NCBI RefSeq assembly: GCF_001619985.1
Contig: NW_017264203.1
Coordinates: 186,001 to 250,000, forward strand
Direction: 5' to 3'
DNA: 64,000 nucleotides
Source of the DNA: Xylona heveae TC161
Lineage: Eukaryota; Ascomycota; Xylonomycetes; Xylonales; Xylonaceae
The notes beneath the pieces were generated by a model. It did not search any database. It was given only the letters and a program-made list of their open reading frames with translations, and was not told where the DNA came from. The translations under genes were made by a program, and so were the position numbers. Shown here in pieces: positions 36,617 to 47,922 of this stretch (the stretch's first letter is position 1; every line of letters begins with the position of its first letter).

Positions 36617-37610
36617 TGGTTATTTGGTATGATCCGTTGGCGGATCACCTTGAGCTAAGTGAGCTGTTGCTGTGGGACAATTCTCTTAATTAATTTCATA
36701 TACCAATAACATTCTTGTATGCAACGACCACCGAACCTCGCTCAGAGGAAAAGGTGAGAGAGTCGCTGTAAGGAACCTGTCGCTGATAGTGTGTCAATAT
36801 TTACAAAATAGTCGGGTCAGTCGAGAAAAGATTGTATTCCCAGGTAGGACCATTTGCAATATACAATGTATTCGGTTGATTCGAGAATATCTCTAGTGTG
36901 TGAGCTCCGTGGGATCTACTTCAGATGCATTGATGCGCGGGCGACAGTGCAACACCAAGAAATATCCCAATCATACCTTACTTAACTAACGAGCAAATGC
37001 TGATGCATGCTTTGTCATTTTTATATACTTTTCTCTGAGTTAAGGAGTCTCGCGTTCTTTTCTCCTTTGGTCTAGCTATTTTAAAATAGATTCTGAAATG
37101 TTTTATTTTTATTTTATTTTTCTATTTCTATATCAATTTTCTTTATTTATTTTTTTGTCTTGTATGATTTCCATGAATGCATTTCCGCTTGTAACATACT
37201 TTCTTTCGCAGATCCATCTACTTCTTGCGACCAAATCCCTGAGTTGCCTTCGAAAAAAAAAAGTGATCTGCGATTTCCAGATATTTGTTGTTTTCCGTTT
37301 CTCGTTCTGATGTCCTCAGCGTAAAATCTAAACCACATCCAGGACGATATTATCCTCCTTTATTGTGCCAAATGCCAGTAGTAGATATCATTGTGCACCC
37401 GACTACAAATTTGCACAAGTGTATTCTTTCATTATCTTCAACATAGATATTGCATTCTTGTCTTCATATTTCGAATCAGTTATTACAACCATGATATTCG
37501 AGTACTTTGAGCATCGTTGGTGGACATTTTAGAAAGCAAAGTTGCGCAAGAAAGCAACAATACTAGCGCTGACAGCATATATATTACAATAACAGCCAGT
37601 ATTTCAATAA

Positions 37611-37725
37611 TCCGTGATGGTGTAGCGGTAACATCGGTCGCTCTCAAGCGATTACCTCAGGCATAGCCTGATTCAGTGGTGCTCGTAGTCCCGACCAGCC
37701 CGGGGTTCGACTCCCCGTCACGGAA
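37611..37725 (+). tRNA. tRNA-Glu (CTC) with a 43-nt intron
   Basis: The acceptor stem TCCGTGA pairs perfectly with TCACGGA, followed by discriminator A. The D arm is GTGTAGCGGTAACAT. The anticodon stem is GGTCG with CGACC and the loop CTCTCA gives anticodon CTC. The T arm is CGGGG-TTCGACT-CCCCG. About 43 nt are inserted after position 37, and this insert can itself form a hairpin (CTCAGGC with GCCTGAT). T6 and T7 runs follow directly as polymerase III terminators. Confidence 0.92.
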
Positions 37726-38723
37726 TTTTTTGACTTTTTTTGTCTTCTTATCCTTTGTTTATTTTTACTATCCCCTTTTTTTATTTCCTTCTTCTTGATG
37801 TGTCTGCCCCCGTATTCTTCAATTGGGTTTATACTTTGTACTATTCCATTTTATTATTGTTTTCCTCCCGTTGTTTTGGTCCTCTTTATGTATTTTCCTA
37901 CTTTTTTCCCTTTCATTCTTCTTTTCTCTTTCCTCTTCTCTTTCTTTTCTTTCTCTCTTCCCCCCTCTCTTTTTCATTTTCCTTTTTTATTCTCGAAAAG
38001 TTTGCCTTCTATATATAATTGTATATCTTCCAATACTACTTTCCATTAAAACCAAGTAAAAAAATTATTCCACTCGAGAGATGGATATTTGTATGCAGTA
38101 GAGAAAGTCACAACTGTGTCTTGGTGGGTATTCCAATAAAGCAGAGATATAGGATTTTATCCAGAGCGACACAGGCCAGGTGCCATGCCTTTCGGTCTGG
38201 AAATCAAAGTTCTATGCTCCTAGATAGGTAGGGCCAGGAATCATACGGAGTACGGAGAAATTTGCTGATCGGATACTATAGTACAATCTCGAAGGGTCGA
38301 AAGTAAAACGAGGTTGCTGCAGCATACAACAATTTGTTGAGGGGGTTCAAGTAAAGGACAAAGATTTCATTTTAGGTTGGATTATTGGATTATTGGGAAG
38401 CAAGTCACACGGCGACAAAGAATAGACGCATATAGTAGGCTCATGATAAGTCAGAGTTTATGTTGAAAATATGTGTGATAGAAAAGATAGAGGGAACAAG
38501 TATAATGTATATATTCCAAGAGCAACCACGGGTGAATTCGCCGGAAAAAAAAAAGACTGATAGAAATTTCGGGAAATGAGTATAGTACTGTAGATGAAAC
38601 AAGAAGGAATAATGAATATATAGAAGATATATGTCGGATACCCACAATTCACGACTCACGAGTCGAGTCCGCAGAGCTACAGAGATAGGACTACCGCCCT
38701 ACTTGCCCATAAAAGTCACGGAC

Positions 38724-41456
38724 TCACGGGGTTCTCAACCCGTCGCCGTTCCCCATCAAGCCACCAGCTAGTCCAATCATTCTGCGATTCAACAGGTCAT
38801 CTTCGCTTGCGAGGCTGACGAGGCTTACTTTTCGGCGCATCTGGATATTACTGTTGTTATTGTTATCCGACGTGGGAGGAGGAGGATTGTGTTGATGGTG
38901 AAGATGGGAAGGAGGAACAGGATGGGAGGTTTGAGAAGCGTAGACGGGGGCTGAGCCAGGACGACCTTGTTCTTGGCCTTGAATCTGAGCCAGGGCGGCG
39001 TGTTTGAGGGATGAGATGGATTCGGAGCCAAGTCCAGATTTAGTTCCGCTTCTTGAACCCGCATCGGCGCTGTTGGTACCATCAGTGCCTTCAGCGGCAC
39101 CAACGGGAGCACCGCCGGCGCCGCGAGCTTGTCTTTGTCGACTGGCGTTGTTACTGCCGCTTGCATTGGGATTATTAACGGGAGTGCCGGTCCCGCTGCC
39201 GCGCCGTCTGGGCGAAAAGTAATCTCCTCTTCCGCGGCGCGCAGAGATGATGCTCATTTCCAAGGGACGGTCTTCGTCGCCGGAACTCTCCATTGTGCCT
39301 GTCCGTCTGTGATGACGGCCTGCACGAGAAGTGTTTCGATAATTGTAAGAGTTTGGAGCACCAGCAGTGGGATACCCTGCTGCGGTCACACCAGCGGGGG
39401 CATCTTTCTGGGTGGCAGACGTTGGATATTGCCCTCTTCCGCGATCATCCTGATTCGAAGACGACGCAGATTCAGCGCGGCGGAAGCTTTCTTGCATCCA
39501 TGACGCGCATTTGAAAATGTATTTCCAGCCTTCGGAGAAAACACCGACAAACTGCATAAAGCCGTGACTGATTCCAGGCACGAGCAAGACCTCAACAACG
39601 TCCAGCTCGTCAAAGACGCGTTTCTGATTGATGAGCCCAAGTTCCTGCCGCTCGACAAACACGTTGCGCTTGGCTTGGCGAATCCGCCCGGCGAAAATGA
39701 CAGTGTCGTCAACGAGAGGATCACGTTCGCCGGTGAGAAAATATGTCTTGGGGAACTGAGCAAGGAGAGATTCTGGTGCGAGCAAAGGCGAAAGCAAAAA
39801 GTCTGTTCGAAAGTCTGGTCGGGCGTGCGGACCGACGTACAAGATAATCATTGCACGCATCATCTCGGGTGTGAGAATTCGGTCGTTAAAGTAGGATATC
39901 ATACTCGACATGGCAAGACGGGTGCGGAGCATCTGCGGCTTGGACTCGGCCACTGCTTTGGTGTTGGCTGCGACAGATATACTTGCTGGCTGAGTAAGAT
40001 GCGCTACTTCAGGTGACGGTCGCGTTGAGACGGGGGATTTGGTAAGAGGTTCGTGGGTTATTTCTCCGACTTCTTTGGCGGGCGGTGAGACTATAGGACC
40101 AGAGGCAGGACCCATGCCGTCGGGACCGTTGGGCTGCGGACGCTGCGGTGGAGATGTGATTGTGCTGGTTTCATCTTCTTCATCTGAATGATGGGGCGTA
40201 GAAGGGGTAAGCTTGTTGTAGTCTTCGCTCTTGCGCCGGAGTATGTTCTTGTTCGTCTTTCGCACACGGCGGTCTTTGATTAACGACATTTGCTCATCCG
40301 TCATCCAGTTCCCAATGTTCATGTCCAGCCCAGGATAAATGAGAACAAGCCCCTCTGGCATAGCTAATGGCTGCTCCTCGCCGGGCTTTCTGTACCGTGC
40401 GTCAATAGTACTGGCAGATTGAGCAATCATGAGTACTACGCCAGCAGCAAGAGTCCCGCCTGCGCTATCACCGGAGATGACTACTGTAGGTGCCTTTTCT
40501 CCAGACATGCCAATGCATCGACCCCGGCTCGCAAGCAGGGTATGGTAAACGTCATAGCACTCATTGAGAGCATAAGGATACGGATATTCAGGTGCTTTCT
40601 TGTAGTCCAAGCTCAAGACCGGTCGCCCAGTCTTGCCCGCCCAAGCGAATAGTTTATCATCGTTGGTTCTGGGATCCATGGCAACGTATCCGCCACCAGG
40701 GATATCGAGTACCAAGCACGTATGATCCTTTAATGCAGAAAGCGGGCCATCAAAGTATAACCAAGCGTTGACAGATTCCTTATATGAGGATTCTCGGGGG
40801 CGCGGTATCCTCACTGCACGAGGCGGATACCGACAGAACCTAGGACGAAGTAGTTTCCCAAGCAGGGAGAGATACGGTGTCGTTGATTTATTCCAAGAAA
40901 CTCGAAGGTGGTCAACACTGAGGGCGCCTCTGACTTTTCGGACCTTTTCGTCGGCTTGTTCGGCCGCAAAGAGGTAATAAATGGAGAAGATGATGCTGGC
41001 TAGGTCGCGAAGCCATTTTTTACGAATGCGCATCGCAGTCCAGAACCCCGCATCCAGAGCGGTAGTGACCCACGTTGCTCGAAAGTATGCTCGGGTGTAC
41101 AGGTTTGCCAATGGTTCCGGACATTCGAGACCAGTCAGCTTGGCGAAGTTGCGAGCTACATAGAGCCAGAGCATCGTAATAACAAATGTTTGCCATGCCG
41201 TCAGACGGAGCGACAAGCGGTTAGAAAGGAATCGGACTGCGGGAGGTCCATGAATATTGCCTCTGCGTACCTGTTAGAAAGATTACTTGGATGCGTAAAA
41301 GGTGGAGGAGAACATACTTGAGGAGATATAATGACCAAAATGACACCACAGCAAACACTTGTATCTTACGAAACTTGACCGACGGTCGACCGAGGACGTG
41401 ATCTGACCGGTTAGTTGAGAACCCGCCTGAGGAAAAGGATACAACTTGCCAATCAT
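38724..41456 (-). CDS. Membrane-anchored alpha/beta hydrolase, hormone-sensitive-lipase-like family
   Basis: Exons 41370-41456 and 38724-41270 give 877 residues. The 99-nt intron (GTAAGA...ACAG) joins RRSSF to VRRGNIHGPP in frame. Near residues 55-75 a hydrophobic helix (WQTFVITMLWLYVA) suggests an N-terminal membrane anchor. The hydrolase-3 fold follows: the oxyanion-hole block reads DIPGGGYVAMDP, the nucleophile is in GDSAGG (Ser ~297), the acid is in GERDPLVDD (~545), and the His is in GISHGFMQF (~598). A ~110-residue polar disordered insert lies between nucleophile and acid. After ~620 the tail is disordered, rich in Ser/Arg/Gly and Gln/His. Lipase or esterase activity at a membrane is likely; the substrate is not known. 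Confidence 0.87.
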
Positions 41457-43194
41457 GGTGAAAAGCCCTTGTTAAAGGCTATGCAGGAGAATGCAGAATA
41501 TTGAAAAAGAAAATATGATACTGATGAAAGGAAGCGGATATGGAAGTTGTCCCAATCATCGACTCCACCAAACCTCTAGATGCTGTTGAACATGACCTGA
41601 GAGATGTTTCCACATCGAACTGCGCTTCTGAGAAAATCGCAGATTACCGTTCAAGAGGCACGCTTGTCATGCATCATTAAACCCTGAGAGATTTTGAAGT
41701 TGGCTCTCTTGTGCTCTCGGCCTGCTGACACGAAGGCAAGGCCATAATCTGCTCAGCGATTCGGTACCTCAACCTTCAGCAGACGCATGCAACATTCACA
41801 GTCTTTCGCGAAAGCAGACAAAGTTGTTTAAGGAGACCTTCAAGAAACGCAGTGAAATGAATGTTAGTGTAGAGATTACTGCAAAAAAAAGAGGTGCCCA
41901 GCGAGCAAGAAAAGCTCTCTTCCGTTATGTGTTGTGTTACTTTCGGATTCGGAAGTAGATGTCATATGGGGCTTCGCCGCATTCCTTTTCCGCTTCGCTC
42001 CCGCTTCCTTTCAAGCACGTGAAAATAATCCGCAGCCACACCCACACTCGAGTAAGATTCCGCGTCGGCAGCTAAGTTTTTGCATATACCGTGTAACTGT
42101 AGGTCACGGTACGCTGTACTGCCGGGCTGCATGAGATACCAGAAGACGCACGAGGTCTCGGATCTGACAGAAGCTGGCGTCCTAGAATAGAAAAAGCCGG
42201 TGAGATCCGACGGACTCCGAGCTGAAAGCGAGATCGTGTTTCTGGGAGTTATGGAGCACCAATGCAAGGATAACGTATGGCCAAAGCATGATTTCAGCAT
42301 TGTAATTAAGCCCTCAATTTGTTTCAACAAGCACTCTCATAGTTTTCATTTGGATCATGACATTTCGTAAGCAAATTTGTTTAGCTATACGCTTGTCTCA
42401 TCTCTAAGCATCCTCAGATCAGCAACATCATCAACAACAGCTGCTGTCAATTTTCTCGGTCACCGATAATAATCCAAAGGCTGTCATATGATCAGGGCAT
42501 TGCAGCTCTTCCTGCTAAACCATTTGCTGCTGAAAGGCAATGTAAAACATCGAACTTTGCAGTTTCTTTCAAGGGACGTGGTCGTTTAGGGCACGGTGTA
42601 AGGATTACAGTACGGGGAAAACTTAGATCGCTAGCCGACGCTGAACCGAAATGCCGAAACCAAGCGGATCGAAATGCAATTGTGGGGTCCCCACAATAAA
42701 ATCTCAGGCATGTGACAGCCATACGTCGGCCGCTTTTAACTATTCGCTAACGATATCCCAAACCTCTCTCTCAATTCTGATCCAGAAGTAATTTATCACA
42801 GCATTGTAAATACATTCCAAGGCTGTTAGTCACGTGCGCGTTGATTTCGGGATACAGTTATGTGGATTATTACATGATTTGCTGGAGATAGAATTAAGAT
42901 ACATGTCGGTTGGGGTAGTGATTAGGGCATTGAATATGGCGAAAGTGCTTATTGAGTATCGAATTAGCATCTCGCTCGGAAAAAGGGAAACGGGGAAGGT
43001 GTAAGGGGAAAATGTCAGTCCATGTTCATGTGCTGTGATGATAAGAAAATGAGGACATGGATTTAGAAAAAGATAACAGCAAGCAGAAAACAAATCTTTC
43101 CAGTCAGTATCTGCCGCCGCAGCAACCATATGGAAAAGTGAAAGGAGAAGAGCGTGGGAGGAAATTGTGACGACACAAAGAATTTTGAACTCCC
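41457..43194. other. Gene-free stretch between the hydrolase and the 751-residue protein gene
   Basis: About 1.7 kb with no supported gene; all open frames are short and lack splice support. It should contain the promoter of the hydrolase gene near 41460 and the 3' end of the gene at 43195. CACGTG palindromes occur at about 42017 and at 42831, possible sites for bHLH-type regulators. Confidence 0.45.
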
Positions 43195-45510
43195 TTATTC
43201 CTCTTCATCCTCATCCTCATCCTCATACTCTTCCTCCTCTTCTTCTTGATCGTCATGCATGGCATGGTCATCAGAGGAAGTCTCCTGAGAAATCTTTGGT
43301 GAAATAGTTTGGACGGCCCGACCATTCGTAGCACGATTGATTGCAGTGGCCGCCGTCGATCGTGAAATGTTCTGCTGCTCCGAGATAGACATTGACTGAC
43401 GAAGAGGACTCTGCACTGCGGGCGTAGTGTTGACTCTAGTCAAAGCACGCGCGGCAATCATGGAACGTCTGGAAAGCAGAGTAGTTGAGGACGAGCTGGT
43501 ACTCTTGCGCTTCTGTGGAACGATCGATCGATTCTGAGACCGAGCATGGCTATTCTCTGACTCGACTGGCTCAGGAACAGAAGATCCGGTATGCTTATGG
43601 GTACGACGCCTCATGTCAAGGTGACCGCGGTCATCGCTAAAGCTCGAGTCATCGACGTTATTCGAGACATTATCGTGGGGTTGCAACGCCAAAAAGGTAT
43701 CGCTTGGCTGTAAGAAAGCCGCAGAAGCCGCAGAAGCCGCAGAAGCCGCAGAAGCCGCAGAAGCCGCAGAAGCCGCAGAAGCCGCAGAAGCCGCAGAACG
43801 AGCCTTGTTGAAGGCGGAGAATTCATCCGATCCCAGCTCATTGAAGGAAGGCGAACGCGAAAATCGAGACCTATTGGTGTCGCCGGTAGGAGACTTTCCA
43901 GTGAAGCCCATATTGTCACCGTCGGCATGAGAAAGGGTAGAGAGATCTGGAGAGCACTCCCTGAAGGTCAAAGGTGAACGATTTTCCTTGTGCTGGAGAG
44001 GAGCAGATTCCTTGAGTGCTCCAGCTGACCCGTGAACTGAAGAGGAAGCCTCCAAGCCATGACAATCCATTCCACCATCACCATCCAACTCATCTGTAAG
44101 CAGCTTCACGCACTCTTGAATCTCGTCTTGAAAACCACCAACCGCCGCCTCCATTTTACGCATGAGCAATGTCTCAGCCTCGGTCAGACGCTGATTGATC
44201 CTCAGGTTCTCAGTGTCATCGTCAACCCCAGACGACCGAGCTTTCCTTGCCAGAGCTACCGCGACAAGCGTAAACTTGCCCTTCAGTTTATTAAAGTCCG
44301 AAAGGACCTCTGAAAGAAGTGCCACTTGAGCCGTGATCTGCTTTCTCTCGCAAATCTTGGCTCCATTGCCCGAGGCTTGACTGTTTGAAGCAGGTGCATT
44401 CAACGGCATCGGGTCTTGACGAGTCGGCGAATTCATAGAAGAATGCCTACGGCGAGGTTCAAGAAAGCTGGGAATTGTGTCCAAGTCAACGCCTTTAGAG
44501 AGGATCGAAGAGATTGACTTGCTTGAAGTGTCGTTCTCAGCAATTTTTGGTGTGAGGGTAGTACGTAAGCTTCGACGCAAGTAACGACCAAAGGTTGTGT
44601 GACGGATCGAAGCAGGAATATGGGGGGTTCCCCGTGCCCTCATGTTTCTAGATGAAGCGAAAGCGGGCATATCTGCTAGAATACCCAGACGAGAGAGCTT
44701 CTTCACATGGATATAGCCCTTGTCTTCGGCGTCGTTGCAGAGGAGTTCGTCAATAACGATCCGCTCTTCTGCTGTGGCGTTGTTGATGCGAGCTTGTTTG
44801 CGAGGCCGTGGCGAAGGAGATGGCGGTTCACTTGCCTCTCCCTCTTCCGCTTCATTAAACTCCTCTTCGCTTACCAAGTTTCCTGTTTCCCAACGCTTCA
44901 TAAGCTTGGTTATCGGAGACAAGTCCAAGTCAATTGGATTTGACTCGGAGCCGTTGCTCGGTAAGTTAGAGAACCGTCTACTGGGCGGCGATCCAACTTG
45001 ATTTGGCTCAGAGCCGGTGCTTGATTTATGAGAAATTCCTCTGGTAGAAATTGGAGCACTTGTTAATTCCCTAGGCTGAGAATGGACTGCAGTGCCAGCA
45101 ACCGGATCTGCGGACCTTTCCCGGCACTCATTAACAGCCGAGCGCACGTCGGCGAGGCTAAGTCGCAGAGTCCTGGCAGAGGCACCGTCCCTGTTAGGAA
45201 CTCTTCTATTTCGGGCATTCAGGAGAGCTCTCCCTGCAGCAACAGGATTACTCTGCAACTTGGACAGCTCCTTCAATTGCGGCATTACTCGAATCAGGTT
45301 CGAGATTTCATCCAAACTAGAAGGGCGAAGTCCATCCACGTCAGGGATAGTTTGAAGCAATGGCGCGTGCCAATTTCTCTCTACATAACTTGCGGCCTTG
45401 GCAATGGTCTTTCTTGCCTTTTCAGCTCTCGACGATCCAGGCTAAACTAACGCGTCAGAAAGGCTTCCTGATTGCTGAGAATTTCGAGATCTATTACTCA
45501 CAGATGCCAT
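43195..45510 (-). CDS. Unrecognised 751-residue protein with SAA repeat and acidic tail
   Basis: A 9-nt first exon (45502-45510, MAS) is joined across a 60-nt GTGAGT...TTAG intron to 43195-45441. The fold begins with AEKARKTIAKAASYVERNWHAP, a helical N-terminus. A probable coiled-coil follows at residues ~365-440 (ITAQVALLSEVLSDFNKLKG, TEAETLLMRKMEAAVGGFQDE). Between them lie Ser/Pro-rich disorder, a basic patch (SPRPRKQARIN) and a block RHTTFGRYLRRSLRTTLTPK. A run of eight Ser-Ala-Ala triplets sits near residue 545, and the protein ends in ~20 mostly Asp/Glu residues. Basic patches plus an acidic tail suggest a nuclear or chromatin-linked protein, but this is inference; I do not recognise a family. 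It starts 331 bp downstream of the btn1 stop, on the same strand. Confidence 0.7.
43716..43798 (-). repeat. 9-bp coding minisatellite (Ser-Ala-Ala), 8 units
   Basis: GCAGAAGCC is repeated almost without change on the plus strand. It is read on the minus strand as eight Ser-Ala-Ala units inside the unrecognised protein. The near-identity of the units points to recent expansion. Confidence 0.92.
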
Positions 45511-45840
45511 GATGTCTTCAGTAAACGATGCGCCAGTCAAAAAAAGAGTGAAAGAACAGCGAGACGGGACTCAACAGCGGAAGGAATACCTTCCGACTCG
45601 ATGCAATGGGTGATTGGGAAGGGGAAGAGGTTGATGAGGCATCACTTTATGCTGAACGTGAACAAGGGGCTCGGCGCCGAGACCAACAACCGCAAACGAG
45701 AAAGGAACATAAGCACAGTGAGATGAGCCGTTGCACGCAAACAGCAAAGCAAGTTCCAAAGGAGCAAAAGTAGCGGGAGGCAAATCAGATTCAGTCTTGC
45801 AAGCTAAATACTATATCAACGTACCTCTAGACCCCTATCT
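45511..45840 (-). promoter_or_regulatory. Upstream region of the 751-residue protein gene and btn1 3' end
   Basis: 330 bp between two genes on the minus strand. No gene or clear motif seen. Confidence 0.4.
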
Positions 45841-47422
45841 TCACTCTTTCCTGCAATATGGGCGTCCCCTACTAATTTGCCAGTCACATAGCCAAACCTC
45901 GAATACCATGCCCAAGAAACCGGCGATACAAATTCCTCCAGAGTCACTAACACTCGTTGCTCCCAAGGAAAACTCTCGGTCCTCTTCAGGTATGTGATCA
46001 GTGATTTCGGCGAAGGTGTTGACATAAACTAAACCGCCCAATAGACCTTCCCAGAATATGATGGCAAAAATGATATAGACATTTGGAATAAAATCGAACA
46101 AGGCATGAAGCGTCAAAAGCAAAAGATTCAAAATCTGAAGCAGCGATGGCGCATACAATGAATGAACCCGGAAAAAAGGGGTCGAGGAACGCGAAATGAA
46201 AACGCCGACTTGGTACATGGCATTATATGTCGGATAAAAGTCACGATACTCAGTGAAAGGCGTCGACTTAAGTGGAAAGAGAAGTGTGGGAGCCACGCCC
46301 TGATTGATGGTATACTCAGCGATATAGACCATCAAAAGAGGAAGCATACTATAGGTCGTCAGCATCACAAGTCAAATTGAACGGTCTCGATCAAAAGAAT
46401 CTTTGAAAGGAAACATACTATGGGAAGAAGAGTCCACGAGCCCGCCGCAAGTTAGCTTTGAAACTACTCAATATGCTTTGCGGCTCTTGATGAGACCTTT
46501 TGACACAGTGCGCCGAATTCTGTGGGGATTGCATAAGGGGGTCTTGCTCAGGCTGATGGCCGTGAAAGCCCTCTGGTTCACTGCTAGGTAGTTCATTCTC
46601 AGTATCCTCTCGTGCAATACTTTCATATCCGGCTTGTGGACTTGAGGTGTATTTCAATGGTCCTCTTGGGAGAATAATGAAGAAGCTCATAAGCATAATC
46701 ACGGGCAGACAAGCAAAGACCAGGATGCTCTTCTTCACTCCAAGCCCCAGCCAAGTTGTTGCGGCGACATATGCACCGGCACCAATGAGGCCAGCTCCGC
46801 CGGTTCCACTGCCCCATGCTGCCAAGCTGAAATGACCATAGTAATGCGTCAAGCCCAGAAAGCTCAGTTCTCCACCACCGCTGCTAAGGCTTGCCAGTGC
46901 AACACCAACCATCTTCGTTGCGATAGCGGCGCGATCAGTCGTTGTGGGGGTCACGGCAATGATGAGCATTCCTGCGCTGGACAAGCAGGCAAATATCACG
47001 ATTCGCAGCGAATAAGGAATGGCATGAATAAAATATGGCGCAACAAGCTTTGTGAAGAATGAAGGCAGAACATCGGCGAGAAGTACGACGCCTTTGGGCA
47101 CACGCGGGCCGACCAGGTCAAGCGCAGAGGAGAGAATGATCACATAGAGCACATTGTTGATAAGACCTACGTCAAGTCGCTGCAATTAGCATACATCATC
47201 TACAAGACCTTTTGGTTATGTTTCACATCAACTAAACTTGACAGGAGATTCAGCAATCAAGCACCCACCAAAAAGCCAAAATGCTATGCAAACGCGCTTA
47301 TCGGCCCCTTCGAACAGTCTCCTTAAACGCTCCTTGTAGACAGGCCATGATGCTGCAGGAGAGCCAGGGACAGGGAGCATTCTTTGCGTCGATGGGGCCG
47401 AATGTTCAGGTTGTCCTCTCAT
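45841..47422 (-). CDS. btn1: Battenin/CLN3 homologue Btn1 (vacuolar membrane protein)
   Basis: Btn1 is the fungal orthologue of the human Batten-disease protein CLN3, a multi-span vacuole/late-endosome membrane protein affecting vacuolar pH, arginine and trafficking. Exons: 47269-47422, 46419-47166, 45841-46348, giving 469 residues. The start is the first true ATG in frame ([11 protein letters not shown]); the open frame upstream begins with TTG. Family hallmarks: [22 protein letters not shown] at the first membrane segment, [33 protein letters not shown], and [17 protein letters not shown] near the end. About ten hydrophobic segments are visible, with a polar loop of ~80 residues in the middle ([13 protein letters not shown]). 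It ends [21 protein letters not shown] followed by one more membrane segment. Confidence 0.94.
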
Positions 47423-47922
47423 TCGATTTGCCCTCAAATTTCTAGGTCAATCATGGTCGCCGCAACGTCTTGCTGCTTTAAATACTTTGGGGCTTGCTGT
47501 ATCTTAATGGGAGATGAGGTTGGCCGTGAGGTTACATCGAAGAGATAAGGCTGGCGGCTCTTTCCGTGGCAACAGACCAGACGGGTCTCTGACTTGGGAC
47601 GTCACCGCCTAGCAGGTAGCCGCTTGTGGAAATTAACTCTGCATGATAAGAACAACACAGCAATAGAGAAACGACGAATAGGACTTATTTCAATCATTTA
47701 CCATAATTTTATAAATGATACATTGAACCACGCTAGAGGTGGATGTCCAAACGAAGTCCTTTCAATTATCTCATTTAGTTTTGATCAAACTTGAACCCCG
47801 ACCCTATCATCCATCTGTTGAAACACGCAATTCCCGACCGACTAGATTATCAACCTGCTCTCCGATTCGTAAAAATAATTGTCCGGGAGGTTATATCGAC
47901 TTGGTTTCCAATACGCGAAGCG
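47423..47922. promoter_or_regulatory. btn1 upstream region and 3' end of the next minus-strand gene
   Basis: 500 bp without a gene. It holds the presumed btn1 promoter and the 3' end of the gene at 47923. Base composition shifts to A+T-rich from about 47640 rightward. Confidence 0.4.

Larger units (their letters stand above)
34358..38723. other. T-rich gene-poor stretch carrying two tRNA genes
   Basis: 4.4 kb with no supported protein gene. From about 34530 to 38000 the plus strand is strikingly rich in T, with many runs of 7-10 T. Open frames here encode only Phe/Leu/Ser/Tyr strings and are not credible. The first part is probably the ptaB 3' untranslated region. The stretch also holds the tRNA-Asp and tRNA-Glu genes and two small tandem repeats. 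Confidence 0.6.

Noticed and set aside
34806-38059. Plus-strand open frames full of Phe/Leu/Ser resembling membrane proteins
   Set aside because: They result from T-rich noncoding DNA: several frames are open at once, with no conserved motif or splice structure.
43195-45510. Assigning the 751-residue protein to a borealin or shugoshin-type family
   Set aside because: Coiled coil plus acidic tail is not enough; no diagnostic block of those families could be seen.
45731-45997. Plus-strand frame opposite the btn1 end as a gene
   Set aside because: It overlaps the conserved last exon of btn1 on the other strand and has no recognisable product.
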